Positions 8,401 to 17,504 of a stretch of DNA of 64,000 nt are shown piece by piece. Position numbers and translations under genes: made by a program. Within the stretch, counting starts at the first letter, position 1; the number at the start of each line of letters is the position of its first letter. Origin of the DNA: Nitrospirales bacterium (lineage in GTDB: Bacteria; Nitrospirota; Nitrospiria; Nitrospirales; UBA8639). The notes below the pieces were generated by a model. The model was given only the letters and a program-made list of their open reading frames with translations, ran no database searches and had not been told where the DNA came from. The stretch covers positions 62,001-126,000 of the forward strand of contig JAJDBP010000002.1 of NCBI GenBank assembly GCA_029261295.1. Reading direction: 5' to 3'.

Positions 8401-9426
8401 ATGAAAGCGGTGGGTCGATCTCTCCCACTTCCTATTACTGACCCCGATTCCTTGCAAGACCTCGAGCTTCCCAAGCCTGTTCCACAAGAGAGAGACTTGT
8501 TGGTACAGGTAAAAGCTGTGTCGGTGAATCCTGTCGATACAAAAATTCGTCGCTCTCAACTGACTGATCAAGAAGAATCGACTCCGCGCGTGTTGGGCTG
8601 GGATGTGGCCGGAGTTGTGAAGTCTGTCGGAGCGCAGGTAAGCCTATTTCAATCAGGAGATGAGGTGTATTATTCGGGGAGTCTTATCCGGTCAGGAGGG
8701 AATTGCGAGTATCATTTGGTAGATGAACGTCTTGTTGCAAAGAAACCAGCATCCCTCACAATGGAACAGGCAGCCGCTTTGCCGCTAACGGCTGTTACGG
8801 CATATGAAGCCTTGTTTGATCGAATGGGTATTTCGCAGCAGGGTGAATCAGCTGAGAAATCCATTCTCATTATTGGTGGGGCTGGGGGGGTAGGATCTCT
8901 GGCTATTCAGCTTGCCAAAATTGCGAAACTTCATGTGATTGCTACCGCCTCACGTCCAGAGTCTCAAGCCTGGTGCCGGAAAATGGGGGCAGATGATGTG
9001 ATTGATCATACCCAATCAATGCCCCCGCAACTCCAAAAATTACACAGGCCCATGGTTGAGTATATTTTCAATACTTCTCATATCGATCATTACTGGAAGA
9101 TCATGGGTGAGATTATTATGCCTCAAGGCCGGATTTGTGGAATCGTTGAATCCTCAGGATCGGTTGACCTCAACGTACTCAAGTCAAAAAGTGCTACATT
9201 TGTCTGGGAATTCATGTTTACGCGTTCGATGTACCAGACAGAGGACATGATTGAACAGCATCATCTTCTCACACGAATTGCAGAATGGGTCGATTCCCAA
9301 CAGATCCAATCGACTTTGGCCAAAACGCTCTCACCAATTAATTCGGCTAATCTTCGCCAGGCTCATGCGACGTTGGAGTCAGGGCGCATGGTAGGCAAAC
9401 TCGTGCTTGCCGGTTGGGACTCCTAA
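8401..9426 (+). CDS. Zinc-type alcohol dehydrogenase / quinone oxidoreductase family protein
   Basis: A 341-residue medium-chain dehydrogenase/reductase. The N-terminal GroES-like domain carries AVSVNPVDTKIR and LGWDVAGVVKSVG; the Rossmann domain carries GGAGGVGSLAIQLAK. The form matches the zinc-binding-dehydrogenase subfamily typified by quinone oxidoreductase-like proteins. The structural-zinc cysteines of classical alcohol dehydrogenases are absent. The likely reaction is NADPH-dependent reduction of a quinone or enone; the substrate is unknown. It starts 13 bases after the PhoD gene and may be co-transcribed with it, although the two have no obvious functional link. Confidence 0.85.
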   Translation: MKAVGRSLPLPITDPDSLQDLELPKPVPQERDLLVQVKAVSVNPVDTKIRRSQLTDQEESTPRVLGWDVAGVVKSVGAQVSLFQSGDEVYYSGSLIRSGGNCEYHLVDERLVAKKPASLTMEQAAALPLTAVTAYEALFDRMGISQQGESAEKSILIIGGAGGVGSLAIQLAKIAKLHVIATASRPESQAWCRKMGADDVIDHTQSMPPQLQKLHRPMVEYIFNTSHIDHYWKIMGEIIMPQGRICGIVESSGSVDLNVLKSKSATFVWEFMFTRSMYQTEDMIEQHHLLTRIAEWVDSQQIQSTLAKTLSPINSANLRQAHATLESGRMVGKLVLAGWDS

Positions 9427-9562
9427 GGCCATCAATTTCTCAGTTGCAGAGCACTCATGATGGTTTTTAGCCTTTTCCAATTCCACCGATAGTTCAGTCC
9501 TGGACTATTTGTTTCCGATGGTTGAAGAATGAAAAATTGTCATAACTTGGGAGGACTACACA

Positions 9563-10405
9563 ATGATGATGCCCACTCCTTCCCCGCCGTCCTTCCCTAA
9601 GATTCCACCCTCCTGGCTATGCGAATTGCCAAAAAAAGATCCCTGGTCTCGACCGTTTGCAGAAAGTCTCCTGACCCATCTTGATCTTCATCCCGGATTA
9701 ACGGTTTTAGATGTGAACTGTGGGGATGGGATTCCGGCCTTCACTCTCGCCCATCAGGTTGGTTCGGCAGGACAGGTGTTGGCTATTGATGTCAGTGAAG
9801 GCCAATTAATGAGGGCTAGAGCAGTACAAGGGTCTTACTTTCCTTGGTTGGAGTTCCGCCGAGAAGACGTTAAGCAGTTACCGGAGAACTTAGGTCGCTT
9901 CGATCGAATCACCGGAAATCTCTCGTTCATGTTTTTCCGGCCTGACCGGGAGACCGCGTTGCATCAATTGGTGAGATTTCTAAAGCCGGGAGGCCAACTC
10001 GTTCTCACCTTCCCCTCGCTAGGGACATTCGATTCGTTGTGGGAACGGATCGATCAGGAAATGCAATTGAGAGGATTCATCGCTGAACGCGAACGGTTGG
10101 TGGAATATATTGCCGAAAGGCCCTCAGCAGAAGATGCGAGGAGGTGGTTGATATCTGGTGGCTTGGAACGTCTCGATGTGGCCGAATATCCTTTGGAAGT
10201 CGAGACCGGCCCAGGCCATGAGTTTCTCTATCATCCCTTACTCCGAGGCGGGTTTTTAGATGATGTGTATGAATGCTTCACTGATCAAGAATTAGCTGAA
10301 TCATTTATGCAAGACATTGCCGCAGAGACCTCAAGCTTTGTCCCCCTCATCGCGCAACGCTGTGTGATGTCTGGTTGGGCTCCGAATGATTCTTTGTCAA
10401 TCTAG
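9563..10405 (+). CDS. Class I SAM-dependent methyltransferase
   Basis: The 280-residue cytoplasmic protein shows class I methyltransferase motifs: motif I LTVLDVNCGDGIPAFTLA, acidic motif II VLAIDVSEGQL, motif IV-like FDRITGNLSFMFF, and LVRFLKPGGQLVLTF after it. The glycine-rich loop reads DVNCGDG instead of the usual DxGxGxG. The C-terminal part gives no substrate clue. GGAGGA precedes the ATG. It stands alone and converges on the spondin gene across the hairpin at 10439-10472. Confidence 0.82.
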   Translation: MMMPTPSPPSFPKIPPSWLCELPKKDPWSRPFAESLLTHLDLHPGLTVLDVNCGDGIPAFTLAHQVGSAGQVLAIDVSEGQLMRARAVQGSYFPWLEFRREDVKQLPENLGRFDRITGNLSFMFFRPDRETALHQLVRFLKPGGQLVLTFPSLGTFDSLWERIDQEMQLRGFIAERERLVEYIAERPSAEDARRWLISGGLERLDVAEYPLEVETGPGHEFLYHPLLRGGFLDDVYECFTDQELAESFMQDIAAETSSFVPLIAQRCVMSGWAPNDSLSI

Positions 10406-10438
10406 CAGGTAGCCTGTCACGCAGTGGTGCCTGCCTTC

Positions 10439-10472
10439 AAAAGGGTGGGCTTTGAGCAGCCCACCCTTCGAT
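10439..10472. terminator. Shared hairpin terminator between convergent genes
   Basis: AAGGGTGGGC pairs with GCCCACCCTT around an eight-base loop (10441-10468). It lies between the convergent methyltransferase and spondin-domain genes. The T-run is short, and better on the minus strand. Confidence 0.7.
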
Positions 10473-10477
10473 AGAGA

Positions 10478-11224
10478 TTAATAGACGCGAACTCGTTGAA
10501 TCACTACTTTGGCGACGGGATTGTTCCAGTCTTGGTTGACGGGGTTTAATTCGGAATCTGGAGCATTGGGGATTCCGTGAATTCCATTATGAATATGAAT
10601 GACGCCATCTTCTGGAGTTCCGCTACTAGCGTCAGCAGAAGCGTCTAGCGTACAGCCTAAAATCGCCGCTAATGGTGGAGGGCCAGGAATTTCCGCACAG
10701 GCTTCGCTGTTGACTTCCGTCCCCGCATCGTAGGCTGGCGCGAAATAGGTCACGGTTTGACGATGGCGAGGCGCTTGAACCCCACGAATGGCGTAAAAGG
10801 CATCATTGGTAGGGGTGAGCATGGCTGCAAATGACAGGCGTTCGGGTCGGGCTCGAGAAGCAGGCATGGTAAAGGTGACCGATTGCCCTGGAGGAAGTAA
10901 GACGCCTGAGAGACCATTGGGGTCAGGAGCAACCGTGACATGATACACCCCCCGTGCTCCACCCACTTGCGCAGCCAATGGTCCGGGATTCCCGGTTTCT
11001 GCCAATGTTTCCAGCGGAGTCCCAGAAACCGCCTGTCCAGCTGTTGGCAATGAGAAGGCTCGGTTATGTCCTATCGCTATGGTGGGTGGAAACCATTGGC
11101 CTTGAGTCAGATTTGTCACGGTGATGTTGTACTCGAATAACCCCTTGTCCTTGGCCAAAGCCGGCTGGGCCATGAGCAACAGACCGAAACACAGTGAACC
11201 GAAAGAAAAGAGAGAATGTCTCAT
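10478..11224 (-). CDS. Exported spondin-domain protein
   Basis: The 248-residue protein begins at the ATG at 11224, with GAGGT just upstream; longer starts at 11236 and 11266 are less likely. It has a signal peptide ending near PALAKDKG. The rest matches the spondin N-type domain: YNITVTNLTQGQWFPPTIAIGH at the front, FAAMLTPTNDAFYAIRG in the middle, and VIHIHNGIHG with a final strand pair (VAKVVIQRVRVY). Bacterial spondin-domain proteins are secreted and of unknown role, possibly in adhesion or calcium binding. It has no same-strand neighbour. Confidence 0.82.
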   Translation of the reverse strand: MRHSLFSFGSLCFGLLLMAQPALAKDKGLFEYNITVTNLTQGQWFPPTIAIGHNRAFSLPTAGQAVSGTPLETLAETGNPGPLAAQVGGARGVYHVTVAPDPNGLSGVLLPPGQSVTFTMPASRARPERLSFAAMLTPTNDAFYAIRGVQAPRHRQTVTYFAPAYDAGTEVNSEACAEIPGPPPLAAILGCTLDASADASSGTPEDGVIHIHNGIHGIPNAPDSELNPVNQDWNNPVAKVVIQRVRVY

Positions 11225-11497
11225 GGATAACCTCATACTTATAAATGTAAAGGAGCCGACCTCCAATGGGGGTGTGGAGGTATGAACGAGAAAGACCTTA
11301 TTGGGGGGAGGTCAGGAAGAACGGCGGTCGATTCTTTCCCCACAAAGTCTTTCGCGAAAGAAAAACGTTACAAAAATAATAAAGATTTTTTCGCCCACGA
11401 TGAGAACATGGGTTGATAGATTATCCAGGCATGGGGCGCAACGGGTGAAGGGAAAACAGAAGCAGCAATTTTCGGAGTGAAGGGAATCGAGGAAGAG

Positions 11498-11797
11498 ATG
11501 CCTACAAAAAAAGAGGGCTGTCAGGTTAGCGCATTGACTTCAACGGGGGTGAAGTGTCCGCAATGCAAAAAAGGTATATTGGATCCTGCGCGTGGCCGAT
11601 TTGGGCCAGTCTATAAATGCACGACCAAAGGCTGTGGATTTTGGCTCGATTCTCGCCCAACGGGAAAAAAATGTAGGTTTTTGCGAAATGGCCAACGCTG
11701 TGGGGCTTTACGGGTAGAGGGGACCAAAACAATTCCGACCAGGTGCAGTGATCGGTCCTGCCCCAATCGCCACCCTCATAAACTCCCTTTAGCTTAG
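11498..11797 (+). CDS. Small zinc-ribbon protein (topoisomerase C4-type finger-like)
   Basis: The 99-residue protein contains a four-cysteine ribbon (KCPQCKKG ... YKCTTKGCGFW), like the C-terminal zinc fingers of bacterial topoisomerase I. A second Cys/His cluster follows (CRFLRNGQRCGAL ... RCSDRSCPNRHPHK). No catalytic domain is attached, so nucleic-acid binding is the likely role. The start at 11498 has an upstream GAGGAAGAG; an earlier start at 11477 is possible. It is a stand-alone gene in a fairly AT-rich setting. Confidence 0.7.
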   Translation: MPTKKEGCQVSALTSTGVKCPQCKKGILDPARGRFGPVYKCTTKGCGFWLDSRPTGKKCRFLRNGQRCGALRVEGTKTIPTRCSDRSCPNRHPHKLPLA

Positions 11798-11887
11798 AGC
11801 GACTGTTTTGTCCTTCGTCATTTCACGCCAGTGGTTTACATAAGTGGGAGATAAATTGTTGAAAATTCAAACAATTTTCCTGATCAT

Positions 11888-11921
11888 GCCCCTCTCCTCC
11901 CTCTCCTCCCTCTCCCCCGAT
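11888..11921. repeat. Short CT-rich direct repeat
   Basis: Tandem copies of CTCCCTCTC form a pyrimidine-only tract of about 34 bases in the gap between the zinc-ribbon gene and the secreted-protein gene at 12013. It is simple-sequence DNA with no other visible feature. Confidence 0.6.
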
Positions 11922-12012
11922 TGGGTGGGTAGATGTTTTTGAATGATTTACCTACAATTTGACCTCATATTTATTTTTTTAACATATTTTTCTAAATGGG
12001 GGAGGTGTCACT

Positions 12013-13491
12013 ATGAAGGGACCTTTTGTGCGGTCGTTAAAGGTCTGTCTATTTTTGGGAGGAGTACTGTGTCTGATGCCATTTTCTCAGGCCCAGGCCT
12101 TTTCGTTAAAGCTGGAATCTAGCGGGGGCGCAAATCTTCTGATTGCCGATAATGGGCCGGGTGATAATGATCCCACTGTTGGAGCCATTAATTTTAATGG
12201 AGCAGTCGTTCCCTTCGCCTCAGTGACAGCTATAGGAATTACCAAACCTATAATTGGAACAGATGATTTAGCCAAGATGACGCTCAATGTGGTGGTATCA
12301 ACTGGAAATGCTGGAGGTTCATTGAAATCCTCGTTGACAGAAACCGATTATTTCGTGGGTGCTGCTGGTGGCCAAGAGCCTCTGGTTAGTTTCGTTGGGG
12401 GCACAAACGGGCTAACAGGCATGACGACCTTTCAAAGTTTCGTGGACACCGACAATATGGAGTTCGCCACATCCGGCGTGTCGGTTTGTACCCCTGGGGC
12501 TCAAGGCCCCTTTGGTCCTGGTGCCTTTAACAACAGTACGTCTCAAGATTGTGTGCTCAACGGCCAGATTTCTCTTACGGCGGTGGCGGAAACTAGCCTA
12601 GGGGCGAACGATGTCCAAAGTTTTGGGTCAGATATTTCTATCACACGCCCACCTGACACGCAGGAACCCTTAGCCTGCCGGTTTACCGGTGGTGGAGTTG
12701 ATACGGATAATAATTGGGACGGAACCTTGGAAGATGGATCGATGCAGCGTGGTAATGGTGCCGGGAATCTGCCGGCAGGGATTGACCGCTATACGTTCGG
12801 CGGCCAAGTGGGGGCTCGTACGGCTCAGCAGCCCCAACCTTCAGGTGAATGGCAACATCATCAACAAACAGGGCCAAGCGGGTCATTTGGATTCCATGGT
12901 GGAACCAATAGTGCGGCCGAAGGGACACGAATTGTAGATGTTCGGTGCAGCGATCCAGGATTCTGCGCTCAAGCCCGTCCAGCTCCGGCCAAACAGTTAG
13001 ACTTTGATGCAATAGGAACGTTTTCCAATATTGGGAAGGGACAAAAAGCACCTGTTTTTGAGATTCCCAGTCCTAATGTGATTCCCGAACCCAATGGTGG
13101 CAAGAATAAGGAATTTACCTTCCATTGGTTTGAAGTCAACATTGACGATTTAGGTGAACCAGGTAAATTCAACAATGGGGCACCCAATTCGGTAACGTGT
13201 CCAGGACGAGGATTTGGTGAAAAGAGCGGTGGCCCTTTTGTTCCAGATCCGGTTAATGCGCCAGGGACGACGGTGATTTTACCAACCACCGAATTGGCCA
13301 ACTGTGACTGCCCTGATTTTTACCGTATTACGGTTTATAAGGGAGTCTTGAATACAGAGGTCACATTCTTGCCGGATGGCCGAATTGATCCGACTTCAAT
13401 GAATAAAAGCGATGTGATTTACGAATCTTTTGGGTTTGTTGATGGGGGAAACTTACAACTCCATCCCCCAACAGGCTTTGATTCTAATTAA
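12013..13491 (+). CDS. Large secreted protein of unknown function
   Basis: The 492-residue protein has a strong GGGGGAGGT ribosome-binding site and a signal peptide ending near SQAQAFSL. The mature part is rich in Gly, Asn, Asp and Thr with predicted beta structure. It includes NLLIADNGPGDNDPTVGAI near the N-terminus and cysteine pairs in the second half (CRFTGGGVDTDNNWDG, CSDPGFC, CPGRGF, CDCPDFYRITVYKG). No PEP-CTERM anchor is present. It looks like a secreted or surface protein. I cannot assign a family. Confidence 0.75.
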   Translation: MKGPFVRSLKVCLFLGGVLCLMPFSQAQAFSLKLESSGGANLLIADNGPGDNDPTVGAINFNGAVVPFASVTAIGITKPIIGTDDLAKMTLNVVVSTGNAGGSLKSSLTETDYFVGAAGGQEPLVSFVGGTNGLTGMTTFQSFVDTDNMEFATSGVSVCTPGAQGPFGPGAFNNSTSQDCVLNGQISLTAVAETSLGANDVQSFGSDISITRPPDTQEPLACRFTGGGVDTDNNWDGTLEDGSMQRGNGAGNLPAGIDRYTFGGQVGARTAQQPQPSGEWQHHQQTGPSGSFGFHGGTNSAAEGTRIVDVRCSDPGFCAQARPAPAKQLDFDAIGTFSNIGKGQKAPVFEIPSPNVIPEPNGGKNKEFTFHWFEVNIDDLGEPGKFNNGAPNSVTCPGRGFGEKSGGPFVPDPVNAPGTTVILPTTELANCDCPDFYRITVYKGVLNTEVTFLPDGRIDPTSMNKSDVIYESFGFVDGGNLQLHPPTGFDSN

Positions 13492-13510
13492 TTCGCTTTC
13501 ACCAAGGAGT

Positions 13511-13552
13511 GAAAAAGGGGGCTGGTCGCTGTGCGGCTAGCCCCTTTTTTTT
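13511..13552. terminator. Rho-independent terminator between convergent genes
   Basis: AAAAAGGGGGCT pairs with AGCCCCTTTTT (one G bulged), followed by eight T on the plus strand. It ends the secreted-protein gene and may also serve the convergent lipase gene. Confidence 0.85.
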
Positions 13553-13610
13553 GAACAAAATATTTGGTTTGTATCAAGGTGGGAATTTCCTACGAGGAAG
13601 AAAATTAGAA

Positions 13611-15032
13611 CTATTTGCGCACATTTTTTGGACTTTCTAAGAGAAAGTACAAAATGTTGTCGACGAAGGCGGGGTCTTTGGTCATACCCAAATGATCGGA
13701 AAAAATAAACAGCACTTGGCTCCAACCGATAGGAGAGGTTAATCGATTTCCTAACTTCTTCTCTTCCCGTTCATCCATCAGCGCGCTTTGCCGCAAGACG
13801 ACTCCGTCACCGGGAGCATGTTCGATGATGTTGATCTGCCCGTCTGGTTGAATTTGAGCTCTAGCCATCGTTGGCATAGAATCGCCAGCCACCAGGAGTA
13901 ATCGAGTGGTATCAGGTGGATGAGCGGGAACATCCAGAGCAGCAGTCAGGTGCTTGGCTCGGGACAATGTTTTTCGTAGGTGTTCCAAGGCGATTCCTCG
14001 CCGTTCTGCCGGATCAACAATATTTGGCAAGAGATGGGCAAGAGTTTCATCCTGGGATGGATCAGCCAATCCCCAGCCATGCTTCTCCCACAAAGCTGGA
14101 TCAAACACATCGGAAACGGGTTGTCCATTCACGTCCAGTAAGGGTTGATGGCGACTGCGTGGGAGTAACTGATACACCGAGGGCATGGTTCCCACGACGG
14201 CGGAAGGATAGGTGGACAGCAAAGGAGATGGCTTCAAGCCTTCAGTTAATGTGATGAGCGTCTCCACCGAGCCTGCATTAGGAGGACCGATCATTACCAA
14301 ATGGTCCACATGCTTGGCTCCTTCCCAAGTGACAGGAGGAAGGTTTCCATCGGCAGGAAGATCTGCCGCTCCATAGCGCAAATAATACCGGGCCACCAGA
14401 CTGCCCATGGAATGGGCGACTAAATCAAATTTCACAGGCGACCGCTGAACACCATATCGCTTGTAAATTTCTTGCTGAACTTCGATTTCTTTCGCCTTAA
14501 TAAATCGATCCAACGCTTTCGCCGATTCCACCAAGTCACGACGCCAGTCATAATCAAATTGAAAACAAGTAAAGTGGCGGTTGCCATAGTCCACTGCATG
14601 GCTCTCGGCTAATTGTTGGTCACGATAACCACCGACACCGAGCGAACGCAGAATGTTGTAATAGGCATTCAATTCTAGTGGAATGCCAAAGAACTTCAGG
14701 ACCACACGATCCAAAGCCCCATCCTGCCGCACGGAATCTCGTAAATCCTTCAAGTCTGCGCCAGGTGCCATTGGCAAAGCCAATAGGCGTGCGCCATCTC
14801 CCGAAGTTGGATCCACTGCCCCCGAGCCGAACGCACCCCACACCGTTTCTCCAGTCCTGTTATCTTCCAATCGAGAACCCAAAATGCCGGGAATGACGAT
14901 GACCGGGTTGCGGTCCGGGTCCTCCTGCTGAGCCAATTGATTATAAAGATTGCCCAAATCCGGCACGGTCGGGAAGGAGGAACACCCGGTCAACCACAGC
15001 ATTCCCCATAGAACAAGAAGAAAAAATTTCAT
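13611..15032 (-). CDS. LCAT-like lipase/acyltransferase lipoprotein
   Basis: The 473-residue protein has a short signal peptide with lipobox (MLWLTGC). Its alpha/beta hydrolase domain matches the lecithin:cholesterol acyltransferase family: PVIVIPGILGSRLED (oxyanion region), FDYDWRRDL, and the nucleophile elbow LVAHSMGSLVARYYL (GxSxG form AHSMG). LCAT-family enzymes transfer or release acyl chains from phospholipids; a bacterial, membrane-anchored form probably acts as a lipase. The catalytic Asp and His should lie in the C-terminal third (candidate GDGVVLRQSALMD, HLGMT). It is monocistronic, opposite in direction to the gene at 12013. Confidence 0.85.
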   Translation of the reverse strand: MKFFLLVLWGMLWLTGCSSFPTVPDLGNLYNQLAQQEDPDRNPVIVIPGILGSRLEDNRTGETVWGAFGSGAVDPTSGDGARLLALPMAPGADLKDLRDSVRQDGALDRVVLKFFGIPLELNAYYNILRSLGVGGYRDQQLAESHAVDYGNRHFTCFQFDYDWRRDLVESAKALDRFIKAKEIEVQQEIYKRYGVQRSPVKFDLVAHSMGSLVARYYLRYGAADLPADGNLPPVTWEGAKHVDHLVMIGPPNAGSVETLITLTEGLKPSPLLSTYPSAVVGTMPSVYQLLPRSRHQPLLDVNGQPVSDVFDPALWEKHGWGLADPSQDETLAHLLPNIVDPAERRGIALEHLRKTLSRAKHLTAALDVPAHPPDTTRLLLVAGDSMPTMARAQIQPDGQINIIEHAPGDGVVLRQSALMDEREEKKLGNRLTSPIGWSQVLFIFSDHLGMTKDPAFVDNILYFLLESPKNVRK

Positions 15033-15089
15033 GGTCTTACAACCCTTTCCCTAAAAGATCGAGTTTTTTAATTTTCAACGAAGACATTT

Positions 15090-15145
15090 CAGGACTCCCT
15101 CGCCCTTTCAGGGAGAGGGGTGGGGTGAGGGTGAAGGGCGCATTC
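15090..15145. repeat. REP-like palindromic intergenic repeat
   Basis: CGCCCTTTCA (15101-15110) is inverted as TGAAGGGCG (15132-15140), around a GGGAGAGGGGTGGGGTGAGGG core. The CCCTCACCCC...CCCTCTCCC type of element is widespread between genes of many bacteria. I see one copy in this window. Confidence 0.6.
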
Positions 15146-15198
15146 GATGGTTAAACCACTAGAGAAGTCCGGGCGAAAAAAAATGGAGAGGGAGATAA

Positions 15199-15381
15199 TC
15201 ATGGGCACACATTTTCGTTCTGGCGTCCTCGGAGAATCGGTGCAACCTCCACGTTTTGTGAAGTCACCCATTCGACGCCCCTGAGTTTTTCACGACAGAC
15301 GGCGTTGATCAAATCACGGCCATGATATTGAGTGAGCCAATGGACATCCCAGACGCGAGTGGCTTTTAATTTTGTGTCGTT
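15199..15381 (-). pseudogene. Orphan coding-like fragment downstream of the TPR gene
   Basis: A 60-codon open frame ends in TGA at 15199-15201. It reads as good protein (VWDVHWLTQYHGRDLINAVC, EWVTSQNVEVAPILRG) but has no ATG. It begins inside the 3' end of the TPR gene, in the -1 frame relative to it. It may be the remaining 3' end of a decayed gene, or a C-terminal extension of the TPR protein separated by a frameshift. Family unknown. Confidence 0.4.
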
Positions 15382-17504
15382 TCAGAATATTGTGCCATGG
15401 CCGAGTCCAAACCTTCCAAGATGTTTTCCCGACCATGTCGTTCCACGGCGTGAATCAATTTTAAGACCCAATCTCTTGAAGAGGTAAACTGAGCTTGTGA
15501 ATGAAGGAACTGTTTGATGGCATCAAAGTCCCAGGTCATAAAAAACCCAAGATGCTCCGATGCAATACGTGTTCGAAGATGTTCAAGAACTCTAGGAACT
15601 TTATCATTTTCACCTTCTTCTATGAGCGCTAGGATCAGGAGAATCTGAAGGGCTACTTTGGAGACATTTGTGATGTAGGGGTCTGAAAGTAGGACTGCCA
15701 CCTCTTGCTTGACAAGATTCCACTTTTGTTGAAAAAGCTGGACTTCAACAATATTTGGGCGAATCATAGCCCAATAAGTGGGAAACCTTTCCCTAGTAGA
15801 AACTTCCAGGGCAGTGTGATAGGCGGTCATCGCCTTGTCTAGTAAGCGTTGGCTGTCCCCCCCCGTGGTGCGAGTGCCTTGTTCAGCAAGGACTAACCCC
15901 AGGCTCATCTGGGTCCTAGCCCAGTGTTGAGGGAGCGTGTCGCGGGTATAGATTTCTAAGGCGGCACGATAGGCGGTGACGGCCTCAGACAGCAAACGCT
16001 GGCTATCGACTCTCGTAGCGTGGCGACCTTGGATCGAGAGTGTGTTCCCCAAGTTCATCTGGGTCATGGCCCAATCTTGGGGCAGTGTGTCGCGGGTAAA
16101 AACTTTTAAGGCAGCACGATAGGCGGTGATGGCCTCAGACAGCCAGCGTTGACTGTCGGTCGCCGTGGTGTGGTTGGCCTGCAACGAGAGGGCAGTTCCC
16201 ATGTTCACCTGGGTCGAGGCCCAGGCTTGGGGTAGCGTGTTGGGGGTAAAGACTTCTAAGGCGTCACGATAGGCGGTGATGGCCTCGGTCAGCAAGTGTT
16301 GGCTGTCGGCCCCCCTTGTGCGGCTGGCCTGATCTGAAAGGGCATTTCCCATGTTCACCTGGGTCTTAGCCCAGTGTTGCGGAAAGGTTTCTCGAGAATA
16401 CACCTTTTGAGCCTGTTGGTAAGCCATTATGGAACGTTGAAGATGGGCGCTTATTTTCTCCCCTTCCGTTCGGATGGCAATTTGATTGTTGACGTTTCCT
16501 AGGTTGATTAATAGGGAGGCCCAAGCTGTGGGATTGGACTCCTGGGTTACGTAGGTGAAGGCTTTTTCATAGGTTTCCAATGCCTGTTCGAATTTGTAAT
16601 TTGTGTACAGCGCATTGCCGGCTTTTCGTAAATCTTCCACTATGTCTTCAGTCACCCGCCGCAACTTCTGTTCTAAGGCATTGAGTTGGGCCTCGTTTCC
16701 GTCTTCACTGTCTAAAGACATTTTTCTTATCTGACCTACCGTTTGTTTGCTCCAGCTTACGGCGTAGATGGTGGAAGAATGTGGTCTATTCCCTTGGCTA
16801 CTCTGTTTGTTTTTCAATCGTTCAATTTCCTGTAGTAATTCATCTCGGGTCAGCTCTTTTTCTTTGGCGGCTTGCTTGAAATATCCAGCGGCCTGATCAG
16901 GGCGTTTGTTAAAGATGGCGGCCATCCCTTGTTTCGAAGGGTCGTCGGACTGAGCATATTGATTTTTCAATGTTCTTAAGCGATCTAATACAATATCCTC
17001 TGGCACTCCGTTCTTTCTGGCCCATTCTCGGGCGAAAGTATAGGGGTCGAAGTCATCGGCTTTTCCATCTTGGGTGACTTGAGTCAACGATTCTTCCAAG
17101 GTTTTTTCCATGACCTTGCTCATATGTTCTGGAGACTGTAGTTCGGGTGCGCCTTTGCGGACCAGAAGGATTTTGACAAAGGTCTGGTCAAGGTTTTCAG
17201 GCATTGGGAATTCTCCTTCGACAGGATCCGACAGCACCCAATTTCTGAATTTGCCATGGAGAATAATCGTCGGGGCCGTCTGGAGAATATCGGGGACAAA
17301 GACGCCAAACCCGCCATCTGCTTTTGTGACGTCGGGGTTCCCGACTCCTACGATGGAGACCATGGCAGGGCTGGCCGGTTCTTTTGTGCCCCCATCGCGA
17401 ACGAGAAGCACCTGGCCTTTGAGGCTCTTGCCTTCCGATGGCCCGACCAGTAGCACAGACGTCGCAAGTACGCTGATCCCCAAAAGGAAAAAAGTGTTCC
17501 TCAT
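15366..17504 (-). CDS. Exported TPR-repeat protein with carboxypeptidase-regulatory-like domain
   Basis: The 712-residue protein has a signal peptide (FFLLGISVLATSVLLVGPSEG). A carboxypeptidase-regulatory-like domain follows at about residues 28-112 (KGQVLLVRDGG ... VTKADGGFGVFVPD ... FVKILLVRKG). A helical linker leads to TPR-type repeats. The last four to five units are near-identical 50-residue repeats built on AITAYRxALxVFTRxTLPQxWA. The start overlaps the end of the TIR gene by four bases (ATGA), so translation is probably coupled. Shared domains suggest the two proteins meet in the periplasm. TPRs mediate protein binding; no enzyme domain is visible. Confidence 0.82.
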   Translation of the reverse strand: MRNTFFLLGISVLATSVLLVGPSEGKSLKGQVLLVRDGGTKEPASPAMVSIVGVGNPDVTKADGGFGVFVPDILQTAPTIILHGKFRNWVLSDPVEGEFPMPENLDQTFVKILLVRKGAPELQSPEHMSKVMEKTLEESLTQVTQDGKADDFDPYTFAREWARKNGVPEDIVLDRLRTLKNQYAQSDDPSKQGMAAIFNKRPDQAAGYFKQAAKEKELTRDELLQEIERLKNKQSSQGNRPHSSTIYAVSWSKQTVGQIRKMSLDSEDGNEAQLNALEQKLRRVTEDIVEDLRKAGNALYTNYKFEQALETYEKAFTYVTQESNPTAWASLLINLGNVNNQIAIRTEGEKISAHLQRSIMAYQQAQKVYSRETFPQHWAKTQVNMGNALSDQASRTRGADSQHLLTEAITAYRDALEVFTPNTLPQAWASTQVNMGTALSLQANHTTATDSQRWLSEAITAYRAALKVFTRDTLPQDWAMTQMNLGNTLSIQGRHATRVDSQRLLSEAVTAYRAALEIYTRDTLPQHWARTQMSLGLVLAEQGTRTTGGDSQRLLDKAMTAYHTALEVSTRERFPTYWAMIRPNIVEVQLFQQKWNLVKQEVAVLLSDPYITNVSKVALQILLILALIEEGENDKVPRVLEHLRTRIASEHLGFFMTWDFDAIKQFLHSQAQFTSSRDWVLKLIHAVERHGRENILEGLDSAMAQYSETTQN
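15780..16470 (-). repeat. 150-base tandem repeats within the TPR gene
   Basis: Units of 150 bases recur with the same phase, for example at 15812, 15962, 16112, 16262 and, more weakly, 16412. The common core on the plus strand is GATAGGCGGTGATGGCCTC. Each encodes one 50-residue TPR-like unit. The high DNA similarity suggests recent expansion by recombination and possible copy-number variation between strains. Confidence 0.8.

Noticed and set aside
12683-13051. Minus-strand frame of 122 residues inside the large secreted protein gene
   Set aside because: It is an antisense shadow in a gene with a clear start, signal peptide and terminator.
15780-16470. Periodic repeats as a possible CRISPR array
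   Set aside because: The units are 150 bases long, contiguous and in frame with the TPR protein, so they are coding repeats.
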